In this document: positions 1-7,356 of the stretch, one piece after another
Layout: each line of letters starts with the position of its first letter
How positions within the stretch are numbered: position 1 is the stretch's first letter
From: an uncultured Paracoccus sp.
GTDB lineage: Bacteria; Pseudomonadota; Alphaproteobacteria; Rhodobacterales; Rhodobacteraceae
Direction: 5' to 3'
NCBI RefSeq assembly: GCF_946221145.1
Contig: NZ_CAMIOH010000072.1
Span: forward strand, 1 to 15,387
Length of the DNA stretch: 15,387 bases
Program-made: the position numbers and the translations under genes
The notes under the pieces: model-generated
The model's input: the letters and a program-made list of their open reading frames with translations, nothing else
Databases searched by the model: none
What the model was told of the DNA's origin: nothing

Positions 1-607
1 GGCTGCCGATATGCACATCGACGCCCACGACCTTCAGCCCCGGCAGGCTGGCGGCCTCGGCATAGACCTGACGCGCCCTGGCAATCGGAATGCCGAACTT
101 GTTCTCGGATTTGCCGGTGGCGATCTTTTCGTGGGTCTTGGCGTCCACATCCGGGTTCACCCGGATCGCGACGGGCACCACCGCGCCCATGCCGGCCGCA
201 ACCTGCGACAGCGCCCGCATCTCGGGCTCGGATTCGATGTTGACCTGGCGGATGCCGCCTGCGATCGCCTGCCGCATCTCGGCCAGGGTCTTGCCGACGC
301 CGGAGAACACGATCCGGTCGCCCGGCACGCCCGCCGCCCGTGCCCGCGCATATTCGCCGCCCGACACCACGTCCATGCCCGCGCCCAGATCGCCCAGCAG
401 CTTCAGCACCGCAAGATTGGAATTGGCCTTGACCGCAAAGCAGACCAGATGGTCGGTCCAGTCGAGCGCCTGCCGGAACAGCCCGAAATGCCGTGTCAGG
501 GTCGCCGCCGAATAGACATAGACCGGGGTGCCGACCGCCGCCGCGATGCGCGACAGGGGCACATCCTCGGCGTGCAGCTCACCGGCGCGATAGTTGAAAT
601 GATCCAC
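1..607 (-). CDS. lysA: Diaminopimelate decarboxylase, N-terminal part (gene runs off the left edge)
   Basis: This PLP enzyme converts meso-diaminopimelate to L-lysine, the last step of lysine synthesis, in the cytosol. About 202 residues are visible. They show the alanine-racemase-like barrel: FAVKAN with the PLP lysine at residue 60, VVSGGE near 80-85, an IRVNPD strand, the TGKSENKFGI stretch and DVHIGS close to the cut. The start is GTG at 607-605. It lies directly after the TAG stop (610-608) of the upstream lipoprotein and has a GGAG ribosome site at 617-614, so no upstream ATG is needed. It is the third gene of argH-lipoprotein-lysA and is probably translated by coupling. The C-terminal sheet domain and stop lie outside the window. 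Identification is firm from the motifs; the GTG start is likely. Confidence 0.95.
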   Translation of the reverse strand, partial: MDHFNYRAGELHAEDVPLSRIAAAVGTPVYVYSAATLTRHFGLFRQALDWTDHLVCFAVKANSNLAVLKLLGDLGAGMDVVSGGEYARARAAGVPGDRIVFSGVGKTLAEMRQAIAGGIRQVNIESEPEMRALSQVAAGMGAVVPVAIRVNPDVDAKTHEKIATGKSENKFGIPIARARQVYAEAASLPGLKVVGVDVHIGS

Positions 608-763
608 CTACAGCTCCGTCGCCACGCCCATCGTGGCATGGCCGGAAATCGAGACATTGGCCTGCGGCGCGGTCTTGGGCGCCGGCGTCACGGGACGTTC
701 GGGCGCGCCATCGACCCCGCAGGCGGCGACGGCGGTCACCGCCAGAATTGCGAACCATTTCAT
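608..763 (-). CDS. Small LptM-like lipoprotein between argH and lysA (51 aa)
   Basis: The gene encodes a 51-residue lipoprotein precursor: a short N-terminus (MKWF), a hydrophobic stretch and a lipobox with cysteine at residue 15 (VAAC). The text after the cysteine, CGVDGAPERPVTPAP, resembles the CGxKGPLxxP start of the LptM (YifL/LppL) family. In E. coli LptM helps LptD, the LPS translocon protein, to mature. LptM-type genes lie beside lysA or dapF in several proteobacteria, which matches this position. Its ATG overlaps the argH stop by 4 bp (ATGA), and its TAG abuts the lysA GTG, so it is an integral operon member. The C-terminal half (VSISGHATMGVATEL) is unlike E. coli LptM. The lipoprotein call is strong; the LptM role is inferred from motif and context. 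Confidence 0.8.
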   Translation of the reverse strand: MKWFAILAVTAVAACGVDGAPERPVTPAPKTAPQANVSISGHATMGVATEL

Positions 764-2163
764 GCCAGTTTCTCCTTCCAACGAGCGATCTGCGCGCGCA
801 CCTGATCGGGCGCCGTGCCGCCATAGCTTTGCCGCGACGCGACCGAGTTGTGAACGCCCAACACGCCGAACACCCCCTGCGTGATGCCGGGATGAACCGC
901 CTGCATTTCCGTCAGCGTCAGGTCGGGCAGGTCGATCCCGGCCTTTTCGGCCCGGGCCACCAGCGACCCGGTGACGTGATGGGCCTCGCGGAACGGCAGC
1001 CCCAGTTCGCGCACCAGCCAGTCGGCCAGATCGGTGGCGGTCGAAAACCCGGACGCCGCCGCGCTCTCCATCCGGTCGCGGTTGGCGGTCAGGTCGGACA
1101 GCATCCCGGTCATCGCCGCCAGCGACAGCATCAGGCTGTCGGCGGCGTCAAATGTCTGTTCCTTGTCCTCTTGCATGTCCTTGGAATAGGCCAGGGGCAG
1201 GCCCTTCATGATGGTGAACAGCGCCACGGTGGACCCCAGAATCCGGCCGATCTTGGCGCGGATCAGTTCCGCCGCGTCCGGGTTGCGCTTCTGCGGCATG
1301 ATCGACGACCCGGTGGACCATTTGTCCGACATCGACACGAAGCGGAACTGGGCTGACGACCAGATCACCAGCTCCTCGGCCAGCCGCGACAGGTGAACCG
1401 CGCAGATCGAGGACGCCGACAGGAATTCCAGGGCGAAATCGCGGTCGCTGACGGCATCCAGGCTGTTGGCCATCGGCGCGTCGAACGCCAATGCCTTCGC
1501 GGTGGCATGGCGGTCGATGGGATAGCCGGTCCCGGCCAGAGCCGCCGCGCCCAGAGGCGATTCGTTCATCCGTCTGCGCGCATCCTGGAACCGCGACAGA
1601 TCCCGGCCGAACATTTCCACATAGGCCATCATGTGATGGCCCCAGGTCACCGGCTGGGCGGTTTGCAGATGGGTGAAGCCCGGCATGACCCAATCGGCCC
1701 CCGCCTCGGCCTGCGACAAAGCGGCGCGGATCAGCGCCTGCAATCCGCCGATGGCCGCGTCGCATTGATCGCGCACCCACAGCCGGAAATCGGTCGCCAC
1801 CTGATCGTTCCTGGACCGGCCCGTGTGCAACCGGCCTGCCGGTTCGCCGATGATGTCCTTCAGCCGCGCCTCGACATTCATGTGGATGTCTTCCAACGCG
1901 GTGCGAAACGGGAAATCGCCCGCCTCGATCTCTGACAAGACGGTGAGCAGCCCTTCCCTGATCGCGTCCGCATCGCTAGTGCTGATGATGCCTTGTGCGG
2001 CCAGCATGGCGGCATGGGCCCGGCTGCCCCGGATGTCCTGGGCATACAGTCGCCGGTCGAATCCGATCGAGGCGTTGATCGCCTCCATGATCGCATCCGG
2101 CCCGGCGGCAAAGCGCCCGCCCCACATGCTGTTGGCGGAGTCGTTCTGCGGCCGGTCGGTCAT
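760..2163 (-). CDS. argH: Argininosuccinate lyase
   Basis: The enzyme splits argininosuccinate into arginine and fumarate, the last step of arginine synthesis, as a cytosolic homotetramer. The product is 467 aa, close to the usual 455-470. Visible motifs are the MWGGRF start near residue 13, HTGRSRNDQ near 113-121, THLQTAQP at 164-171 with the probable catalytic base histidine 165, and the fumarase-superfamily signature GSSIMPQKRNP at 285-295 carrying the catalytic serine loop. The ATG at 2163 was chosen because an AAGGA-type site lies just upstream and homologous sequence begins here; longer in-frame extensions run antisense into the TlpA gene. It leads an operon with the lipoprotein and lysA. 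Its start is only 21 bp from the divergent TlpA start, so its promoter must lie inside that gene. Confidence 0.97.
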   Translation of the reverse strand: MTDRPQNDSANSMWGGRFAAGPDAIMEAINASIGFDRRLYAQDIRGSRAHAAMLAAQGIISTSDADAIREGLLTVLSEIEAGDFPFRTALEDIHMNVEARLKDIIGEPAGRLHTGRSRNDQVATDFRLWVRDQCDAAIGGLQALIRAALSQAEAGADWVMPGFTHLQTAQPVTWGHHMMAYVEMFGRDLSRFQDARRRMNESPLGAAALAGTGYPIDRHATAKALAFDAPMANSLDAVSDRDFALEFLSASSICAVHLSRLAEELVIWSSAQFRFVSMSDKWSTGSSIMPQKRNPDAAELIRAKIGRILGSTVALFTIMKGLPLAYSKDMQEDKEQTFDAADSLMLSLAAMTGMLSDLTANRDRMESAAASGFSTATDLADWLVRELGLPFREAHHVTGSLVARAEKAGIDLPDLTLTEMQAVHPGITQGVFGVLGVHNSVASRQSYGGTAPDQVRAQIARWKEKLA

Positions 2164-2184
2164 CGTTGGTCCTTCGGAGGTCAC

Positions 2185-2727
2185 ATGCTGCGTTCCGCCC
2201 TGCTTTATACGGCACTGGTTTTCGGTGCAAACGCCGCCTTCGCGGGGCCGGTGGACTGGGACGCGGCGCGGCAGGCGCTGCCGAAACTGGTCCAGACCCG
2301 GGACGCCCCGCCGGTCAGCGCGGTCGAATTCACCGACCCCGATGGCGGCACGCACAGGTTGGCCGATTACCAGGGCAAGGTCGTGCTGGTGAATTTCTGG
2401 GCCACCTGGTGTGCGCCCTGCCGCAAGGAAATGCCCGCCCTGGACGCCCTGCAGGCCGAACTGGGCGGCGATGACTTTCAGGTCGTGACCATCGCCACGG
2501 GCCGCAACGCGGTGCCGAAGATCCACGATTTCTTCGCGGAAACCGGCGTGACCCACCTGCCCGTGCTTCTGGACCCACGCCAGCAGCTTGCCCGCGACAT
2601 GGGCGTGGTCGGCCTGCCGGTCACGATCCTGATCGACCGCGACGGCACGGAAGTCGCCCGGCTGATGGGCGACGACCACTGGGATTCGGACGGCGCCAAG
2701 ACCCTTATCCGCCAGCTTGTGGACTGA
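2185..2727 (+). CDS. TlpA-family thiol-disulfide oxidoreductase, exported
   Basis: This is a periplasmic thioredoxin-like protein of 180 aa. TlpA-family members reduce or exchange disulfides on envelope partners, for example in cytochrome oxidase or cytochrome c assembly. Residues 1-20 form a Sec-type signal peptide with likely cleavage at AFA-GP. The AhpC/TSA-Redoxin fold follows, with active site WCAPC (cysteines 76 and 79) after VVLVNFWAT, and the cis-proline loop GLPVT with Pro145. The ATG at 2185 is preferred over earlier in-frame ATGs because GGAGG sits 4 nt upstream (2176-2180) and the signal peptide starts here. It diverges from argH and its last 23 bp overlap the end of tag in antisense. 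Substrate is not predictable from sequence; ResA- or CcmG-type roles remain possible. Confidence 0.92.
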   Translation: MLRSALLYTALVFGANAAFAGPVDWDAARQALPKLVQTRDAPPVSAVEFTDPDGGTHRLADYQGKVVLVNFWATWCAPCRKEMPALDALQAELGGDDFQVVTIATGRNAVPKIHDFFAETGVTHLPVLLDPRQQLARDMGVVGLPVTILIDRDGTEVARLMGDDHWDSDGAKTLIRQLVD

Positions 2728-3280
2728 GTTCGGCATGGCGCGGACAGCCGGTCATGTGGTCGTTGACCATGCCCGTCGCCTGCATGAAGGCATAGGTGAT
2801 GACCGGCCCGCAGAAATTGAAACCTCTTTTCTTCAATGCCTTGGACATGGCAGTTGATTCGGGCGTGGCGGTCGGAACTTCGGCCATGCTGGCAAAGTGG
2901 TTCTGGATCGGCCGGCCGCCCACGAAGGACCACAGCCATGGCGAAAACCCCTCCTGCGCCTGAATGTCCAGATAGATCCGCGCGCCCTTCACGGTTGATT
3001 CGATCTTGCCGCGATGGCGCACGATCCCCGGATTTTGCAGCGCCCGGTCGATACGCGCCGCGTCCCATCGGGCCACCCGTTCGGGGTCGAAGCCATCGAA
3101 TTCATCGCGGAACGCGTCGCGCTTGCGCAGGATGGTGATCCAGGACAGCCCGGCCTGGAACCCGTCCAGAACCAGCTTTTCCCACAGGGCGCGCGGATCG
3201 TATTCGGGCACGCCCCATTCCGTGTCGTGATAGGCGACATAGACGGGATCGGTCCCGCACCAGGTGCAGCGGTTGGTCAT
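2705..3280 (-). CDS. tag: DNA-3-methyladenine glycosylase I
   Basis: Tag removes 3-methyladenine from alkylated DNA, starting base-excision repair. The 191-aa product aligns by eye with E. coli Tag across its length: RCTWCGTDPVYVAYHDTEWG, FQAGLSWITILRKR, GIVRHRGKI, KALKKRGFNFCGP and MQATGMVNDHMTGC. The four zinc-snap ligands of the family are all present as Cys5, His18, His175 and Cys179. One oddity is Asp39 where E. coli Tag has Glu38, a base-recognition residue (LDGFQAG rather than LEGQQAG); this is a conservative change and may be normal in alphaproteobacteria. The C-terminal tail overlaps the TlpA gene by 23 bp, tail to tail. The ribosome site upstream is weak. Identification is secure. 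Confidence 0.96.
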   Translation of the reverse strand: MTNRCTWCGTDPVYVAYHDTEWGVPEYDPRALWEKLVLDGFQAGLSWITILRKRDAFRDEFDGFDPERVARWDAARIDRALQNPGIVRHRGKIESTVKGARIYLDIQAQEGFSPWLWSFVGGRPIQNHFASMAEVPTATPESTAMSKALKKRGFNFCGPVITYAFMQATGMVNDHMTGCPRHAELSPQAGG

Positions 3281-3380
3281 CGGTCGTTAACCCTGAATCC
3301 ACAAATCCCTGCCCGTTTACGACAAATTAGGGGATGATCGCCATAACCGTGCATGGAATGATTGCGTAACGAGGGTTGAA
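3281..3380. promoter_or_regulatory. Divergent intergenic region between tag and the EAL gene
   Basis: This 100-bp gap separates two divergent starts and must hold the promoter of the EAL gene and probably that of tag. It is visibly richer in A and T than the flanking genes, especially around 3320-3365. I could not find a -35/-10 pair with good match and spacing, so no promoter is assigned. A GAGGG ribosome site lies at 3371-3375, just before the GTG start of the EAL gene. Confidence 0.5.
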
Positions 3381-4199
3381 GTGACCGACGCGAACCCGCC
3401 TTCGAAAGGCTCACCGCTGGATTATGCAATGGACCAGCAAAGCAGGCTGACCCTGCCCGCGGTCAGGCTTGCGGTCGAAAGGGGCAATGGCGTCCTGGCC
3501 TTTCAGCCCATCGTGCAGGCGAAGCGGACGGATCGGCCCGCCTTCTACGAAGGACTGATCCGCATCATCGACGAATCGGGGCGCATGGTGCCGCTGCGCG
3601 ATTTCATGCCGGCGGCGGAAACCACCGAACTGGGTCGGCGGATCGACTGCCTGTCGCTGTCTCTGGGCCTCAAGGCCCTGTCCGAGGAAACGTCGCTGCG
3701 GCTGTCGATCAACATGTCGGCCCGGTCGATCGGCTATCCGGCCTGGATGGACATCCTGCGCCGTGGCGTGTCCGACGACCCGCAGGCTGCCGAACGGCTG
3801 ATCCTGGAAATCACCGAAAGTTCGGCCATGGGCCTGCCCGATGAGGTGAAGGCCTTCATGCGCGAGGTGCAGCGATACGGGATCAGCCTGGCGCTTGACG
3901 ATTTCGGGGCGGGCTATACCTCGTTCCGCTATCTGCGCGATTTCTGCTTCGACATGATCAAGATCGACGGGCAGTTCATCCGGGAAATCTCGATGCATCC
4001 CGACAATCAGGTGCTGACCCAGGCGCTGATGTCGATCGCCCAGCATTTCGACATGTTCACCGTGGCGGAGATGGTGGAAACGGCCGATGATGCCAGCTTC
4101 CTGATCGACAGCGGGATCGACTGCCTGCAAGGCTATTACTTCGGGGCGCCCACCATCGCGCCGCCGTGGAAATCTCCGCCTTCGGTTGCGCTGCGATAA
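3381..4199 (+). CDS. Stand-alone EAL-domain protein (putative c-di-GMP phosphodiesterase)
   Basis: The 272-aa protein is almost entirely one EAL domain (about residues 25-260) with no GGDEF, PAS or membrane segment, so it is cytosolic. EAL enzymes hydrolyse cyclic di-GMP to pGpG. The signature is EGL at 57-59 instead of EAL. The other expected metal and catalytic positions look present: Asn111 (SINMS), Glu143 (ILEITES), Asp173-Asp174 (DDFGAG), Lys194 (IKIDG), Glu230 (AEMVET, where AEGVE is usual) and Gln250 (QGYYFGAP). The set suggests an active enzyme, but the EGL and AEM changes leave reduced activity or a pure c-di-GMP sensor possible. The start is GTG with GAGGG 5 nt upstream. It is the only gene on its strand before phaA, 102 bp away, and probably separate from it. 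Confidence 0.93.
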   Translation: MTDANPPSKGSPLDYAMDQQSRLTLPAVRLAVERGNGVLAFQPIVQAKRTDRPAFYEGLIRIIDESGRMVPLRDFMPAAETTELGRRIDCLSLSLGLKALSEETSLRLSINMSARSIGYPAWMDILRRGVSDDPQAAERLILEITESSAMGLPDEVKAFMREVQRYGISLALDDFGAGYTSFRYLRDFCFDMIKIDGQFIREISMHPDNQVLTQALMSIAQHFDMFTVAEMVETADDASFLIDSGIDCLQGYYFGAPTIAPPWKSPPSVALR

Positions 4200-4227
4200 C
4201 GGTCTGCACGACTTTTGGCCGATCTGC

Positions 4228-4256
4228 TTGACGCGACGGCATGAACCCGCATCCTG
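4228..4256 (+). promoter_or_regulatory. Candidate sigma-70-type promoter for phaA
   Basis: TTGACG (4228-4233) is a good -35 match. At 17 bp spacing it is followed by ATCCTG (4251-4256), a poor -10, which is common for alphaproteobacterial housekeeping promoters. The position, 46 bp before the phaA ATG and downstream of the EAL stop, suits a phaAB promoter. The call rests on one hexamer and position only. Confidence 0.3.
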
Positions 4257-4301
4257 TCCTCGATTCGCCATCTGTCTGGCTTTCGAGGGAAGGGACCCGT
4301 C

Positions 4302-5474
4302 ATGACCAAAGCCGTTATCGTCTCCGCCGCCCGCACCGCGGTCGGCAGCTTCATGGGATCGTTCGCCAATATCCCCGCGCATGATCTGGGTGCCGCGGTC
4401 CTGAAAGAGGTCGTCGCCCGCGCAGGCATCGACCCCGCCGAGGTTGATGAGACGATCCTGGGTCAGGTGCTGACTGCGGGCCAGGGCCAGAACCCCGCCC
4501 GGCAGGCGCATATCAAGGCTGGCCTGCCGCAGGAATCCTCGGCCTGGGGCATCAATCAGGTCTGCGGGTCGGGGTTGCGGGCCGTGGCACTGGCCGCGCA
4601 GCAGGTGATCCTGGGCGACGCGCGCGTGGTGCTGGCGGGTGGGCAGGAAAGCATGTCCATGTCGATGCACGCCGCCTATCTGCGCGCCGGGCAGAAAATG
4701 GGCGACATGGCGCTGATCGACACGATGATCCGCGACGGGCTGTGGGACGCGTTCAACAATTACCACATGGGCACCACCGCAGAAAACGTCGCGCAGAAAT
4801 GGGCTATCAGCCGCGAACAGCAGGACGAATTCGCCCTGGCATCCCAGAACAAGGCCGAGGCCGCGCAGAAGGCCGGGCGCTTCGACGATGAAATCGTCGC
4901 CTACACCGTCAAGACCCGCAAGGGCGACACGGTGGTGGACAAGGACGAATATATCCGCGCGGGCGCGACCATCGACGCCATGCAGAAACTGCGCCCGGCC
5001 TTTTCCAAGGAAGGTTCGGTCACGGCAGGCAATGCCTCGGGCCTGAACGACGGCGCGGCGGCGGTGATGGTGATGACCGAGGACGAGGCGGCGCGCCGTG
5101 GCCTGACGCCACTGGCCCGAATCGCTTCCTATGCGACGGCGGGGCTGGATCCGGCAATCATGGGCACCGGCCCGATTCCCGCCAGCCGCAAGGCCCTGGA
5201 AAAAGCGGGCTGGTCGGTCCAGGATCTGGATCTGGTCGAAGCCAACGAAGCCTTCGCCGCACAGGCCTGCGCGGTGAACAAGGACATGGGCTGGAACCCG
5301 GACATCGTGAACGTGAACGGCGGCGCCATCGCCATCGGCCACCCCATCGGCGCATCGGGCGCGCGCGTGCTGAACACCCTGCTGTTCGAGATGCAGCGCC
5401 GCGACGCGAAAAAGGGGCTGGCCACGCTGTGCATCGGCGGCGGCATGGGCGTGGCGCTCTGCGTCGAACGGTAA
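4302..5474 (+). CDS. phaA: Acetyl-CoA acetyltransferase (beta-ketothiolase)
   Basis: PhaA joins two acetyl-CoA into acetoacetyl-CoA, the first step of polyhydroxybutyrate synthesis. The product is 390 aa, the standard thiolase length. The catalytic set is complete: nucleophile Cys88 in NQVCGSG, NEAF at 315-318, His347 in GHPIGASG and Cys377 in CIGGGMG. The ATG at 4302 is preceded by a purine-rich AGGGAAGGGA site at 4286-4295. phaB follows after 84 bp on the same strand, which separates this biosynthetic thiolase from the degradative FadA type. No phaC, phaZ, phaP or phaR lies nearby, so polymerisation genes must be elsewhere, as I recall for P. denitrificans. A perfect hairpin begins 7 nt after the stop codon. 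Confidence 0.97.
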   Translation: MTKAVIVSAARTAVGSFMGSFANIPAHDLGAAVLKEVVARAGIDPAEVDETILGQVLTAGQGQNPARQAHIKAGLPQESSAWGINQVCGSGLRAVALAAQQVILGDARVVLAGGQESMSMSMHAAYLRAGQKMGDMALIDTMIRDGLWDAFNNYHMGTTAENVAQKWAISREQQDEFALASQNKAEAAQKAGRFDDEIVAYTVKTRKGDTVVDKDEYIRAGATIDAMQKLRPAFSKEGSVTAGNASGLNDGAAAVMVMTEDEAARRGLTPLARIASYATAGLDPAIMGTGPIPASRKALEKAGWSVQDLDLVEANEAFAAQACAVNKDMGWNPDIVNVNGGAIAIGHPIGASGARVLNTLLFEMQRRDAKKGLATLCIGGGMGVALCVER

Positions 5475-5480
5475 GGGAAA

Positions 5481-5505
5481 TGGCGCGCAATGATATTGCG
5501 CGCCA
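5481..5505 (+). repeat. Perfect 11-bp inverted repeat between phaA and phaB
   Basis: TGGCGCGCAAT (5481-5491), a GAT loop and ATTGCGCGCCA (5495-5505) form an uninterrupted hairpin starting 7 nt after the phaA stop. No T-run follows, so it is unlikely to be an efficient terminator. A second, exclusive pairing is possible: ATATTGC (5493-5499) with GCAATAT (5521-5527). It could protect or trim the phaA 3' end, set the phaA:phaB ratio, or be a protein-binding palindrome. Function is not shown by sequence. Confidence 0.75.
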
Positions 5506-5558
5506 GTCACTTGCCTTGTAGCAATATTTCCAAGGACGAATTTCAAGGGAGGGGTATC

Positions 5559-6284
<726 letters not shown>

Positions 6285-6320
6285 CCGACACCTGCCGATA
6301 AGGGCCAGCGACAAACGGAC

Positions 6321-6347
6321 ACGGCCCGCGCTGATCGCGCGGGCCGT
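6321..6347. terminator. Terminator hairpin between convergent phaB and the DUF465 gene
   Basis: ACGGCCCGCGC (6321-6331), loop TGATC and GCGCGGGCCGT (6337-6347) form an 11-bp GC-rich stem. It stands in the 88-bp gap between two genes that point at each other and could stop transcription from both sides. The T tracts on either side are short and broken, so it may be only partly intrinsic. Confidence 0.7.
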
Positions 6348-6372
6348 TCCAATTCCGTTACCCTGTGACGGA

Positions 6373-6537
6373 TCAGTGGGACAGTCGGGAAATCTCTTCC
6401 TTGAGACGAAGTTTCTCGCGCTTCATCGCCTTGATTTGCAGATCGCTGACGCCAGGGCTTCTTTGTTCCTTTTCAACGGTTTCGGACAGAACCTGGTGTT
6501 TCTTGCGCAGTTCCTCGACGTGGGAAGCAACCGACAT
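6373..6537 (-). CDS. DUF465 / YdcH-like small coiled-coil protein (54 aa)
   Basis: The product is a 54-residue, highly charged, wholly helical protein with no signal peptide. It fits the DUF465 (YdcH) family, for which I know no established function. The family pattern is seen in HVEELRKKHQVLSETVEKE at the N-terminal half and IKAMKREKLRLKEEISRL at the C-terminal half, giving two helices that could form an antiparallel hairpin or coiled coil. The start at 6537 is set by a perfect AGGAGG site 5 nt upstream (6548-6543). A longer reading frame from 6582 would place this site inside the gene and add an unrelated tail. It lies 60 bp downstream of the methyltransferase gene on the same strand, so it may be cotranscribed with it or have its own promoter in that gap. 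Confidence 0.88.
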   Translation of the reverse strand: MSVASHVEELRKKHQVLSETVEKEQRSPGVSDLQIKAMKREKLRLKEEISRLSH

Positions 6538-6542
6538 CTCGT

Positions 6543-6548
6543 CCTCCT
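6543..6548 (-). promoter_or_regulatory. Consensus ribosome binding site of the DUF465 gene
   Basis: The minus strand reads AGGAGG here, 5 nt before the ATG at 6537. It is the best Shine-Dalgarno match I noticed in the window and decides the start of this very short gene. Confidence 0.85.
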
Positions 6549-6597
6549 GTATAGGTTGAATCGAACACGGTGATTGCAGCACAGGCTGTCGATTCTG

Positions 6598-7356
6598 TCA
6601 CGAGACTTTTGCAAACAGGGTCGTGAGCGGCAGGCCTTCGCGCAGAACCGCCGAGGCCTGCGGCGTCAGGTCTTCGCGGTCACCCGGATGGGCCGGTTCG
6701 CGGTGCATCACAAAGGGCGCCAACAGCCGTAGCGGCCCCCGCGCGCCCTTCCGCGCCTGCACGATGACGCGGCCCGCTTCCCGTCCCGCCCGGCCCGTGA
6801 CGGGCAGGATCGCCACCGCTCCTGCCCGACCCGACAGCGCCGCCAGCACCGCGTCCAGCCGGTCGGCCCGCTGGATCAACGTCACGACGCCGCCCGGCCG
6901 CAGGCGGCGCAGGCCCGCGTCGATCCACTGGGCCAGCGGCGTGTCTTCGCGCCGGGCGATGGCGCGGCCGCCATCGGGGGCGGCGGTGCCCCCCAGGAAA
7001 TATGGCGGATTGGCGATCACGTGGTCGAACACCATTGCCCGCAGCGCGGCAGGCGGACGCGCGACATCGCCGGTCAGCACCTGCATCGCGATGCCGTTCG
7101 CCGCCGCATTCCGGCGCGCCAGATCGGCATAGTCCGGCTGGCTGTCCAGCCCTGCCAGCCGCAGGTCGGGCACCCGCCATCCCAGGCACAGGCTGGCCAC
7201 CCCCGCCCCGCAGCCCAGTTCCAGCACCGCATGTCCCGCCATGGCCGGACAGGCCGCCGCCAGCATCACGGCGTCTGCGCCGGACCGAAAGCCGCGCCGG
7301 GGCTGCGCCACGCGCAGGCGGCCGTCCAGAAAGCCGTCGTCGGAAAGCTCAGTCAT
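6598..7356 (-). CDS. COG4123-type N6-adenine methyltransferase, tRNA1(Val) A37-like
   Basis: This is a class I SAM-dependent methyltransferase of about 252 aa. Its SAM-binding motif is VLELGCGAGVASL (residues 44-56), motif II carries LAGLD (68-72), and the catalytic motif IV is NPPYF at 116-120, the form used by enzymes that methylate the exocyclic amine of adenine. The N-terminal part with RVAQPRRGFRSGADAVMLAAA is typical of the E. coli YfiC/TrmN6 group, which modifies A37 of tRNA1(Val); that substrate is inferred here. The ATG at 7356 overlaps the end of the DUF2007 gene by 8 bp, implying coupled translation. An in-frame ATG at 7368 is a possible alternative. Rhodobacterial members can differ in substrate, so I give no gene symbol. 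Confidence 0.88.
   Translation of the reverse strand: MTELSDDGFLDGRLRVAQPRRGFRSGADAVMLAAACPAMAGHAVLELGCGAGVASLCLGWRVPDLRLAGLDSQPDYADLARRNAAANGIAMQVLTGDVARPPAALRAMVFDHVIANPPYFLGGTAAPDGGRAIARREDTPLAQWIDAGLRRLRPGGVVTLIQRADRLDAVLAALSGRAGAVAILPVTGRAGREAGRVIVQARKGARGPLRLLAPFVMHREPAHPGDREDLTPQASAVLREGLPLTTLFAKVS

Noticed and set aside
5490..5558. An upstream in-frame ATG that would extend PhaB by 23 residues
   Set aside because: It lies inside the intercistronic hairpin and lacks a ribosome site; the ATG at 5559 has a near-perfect one and the Rossmann fold begins there.
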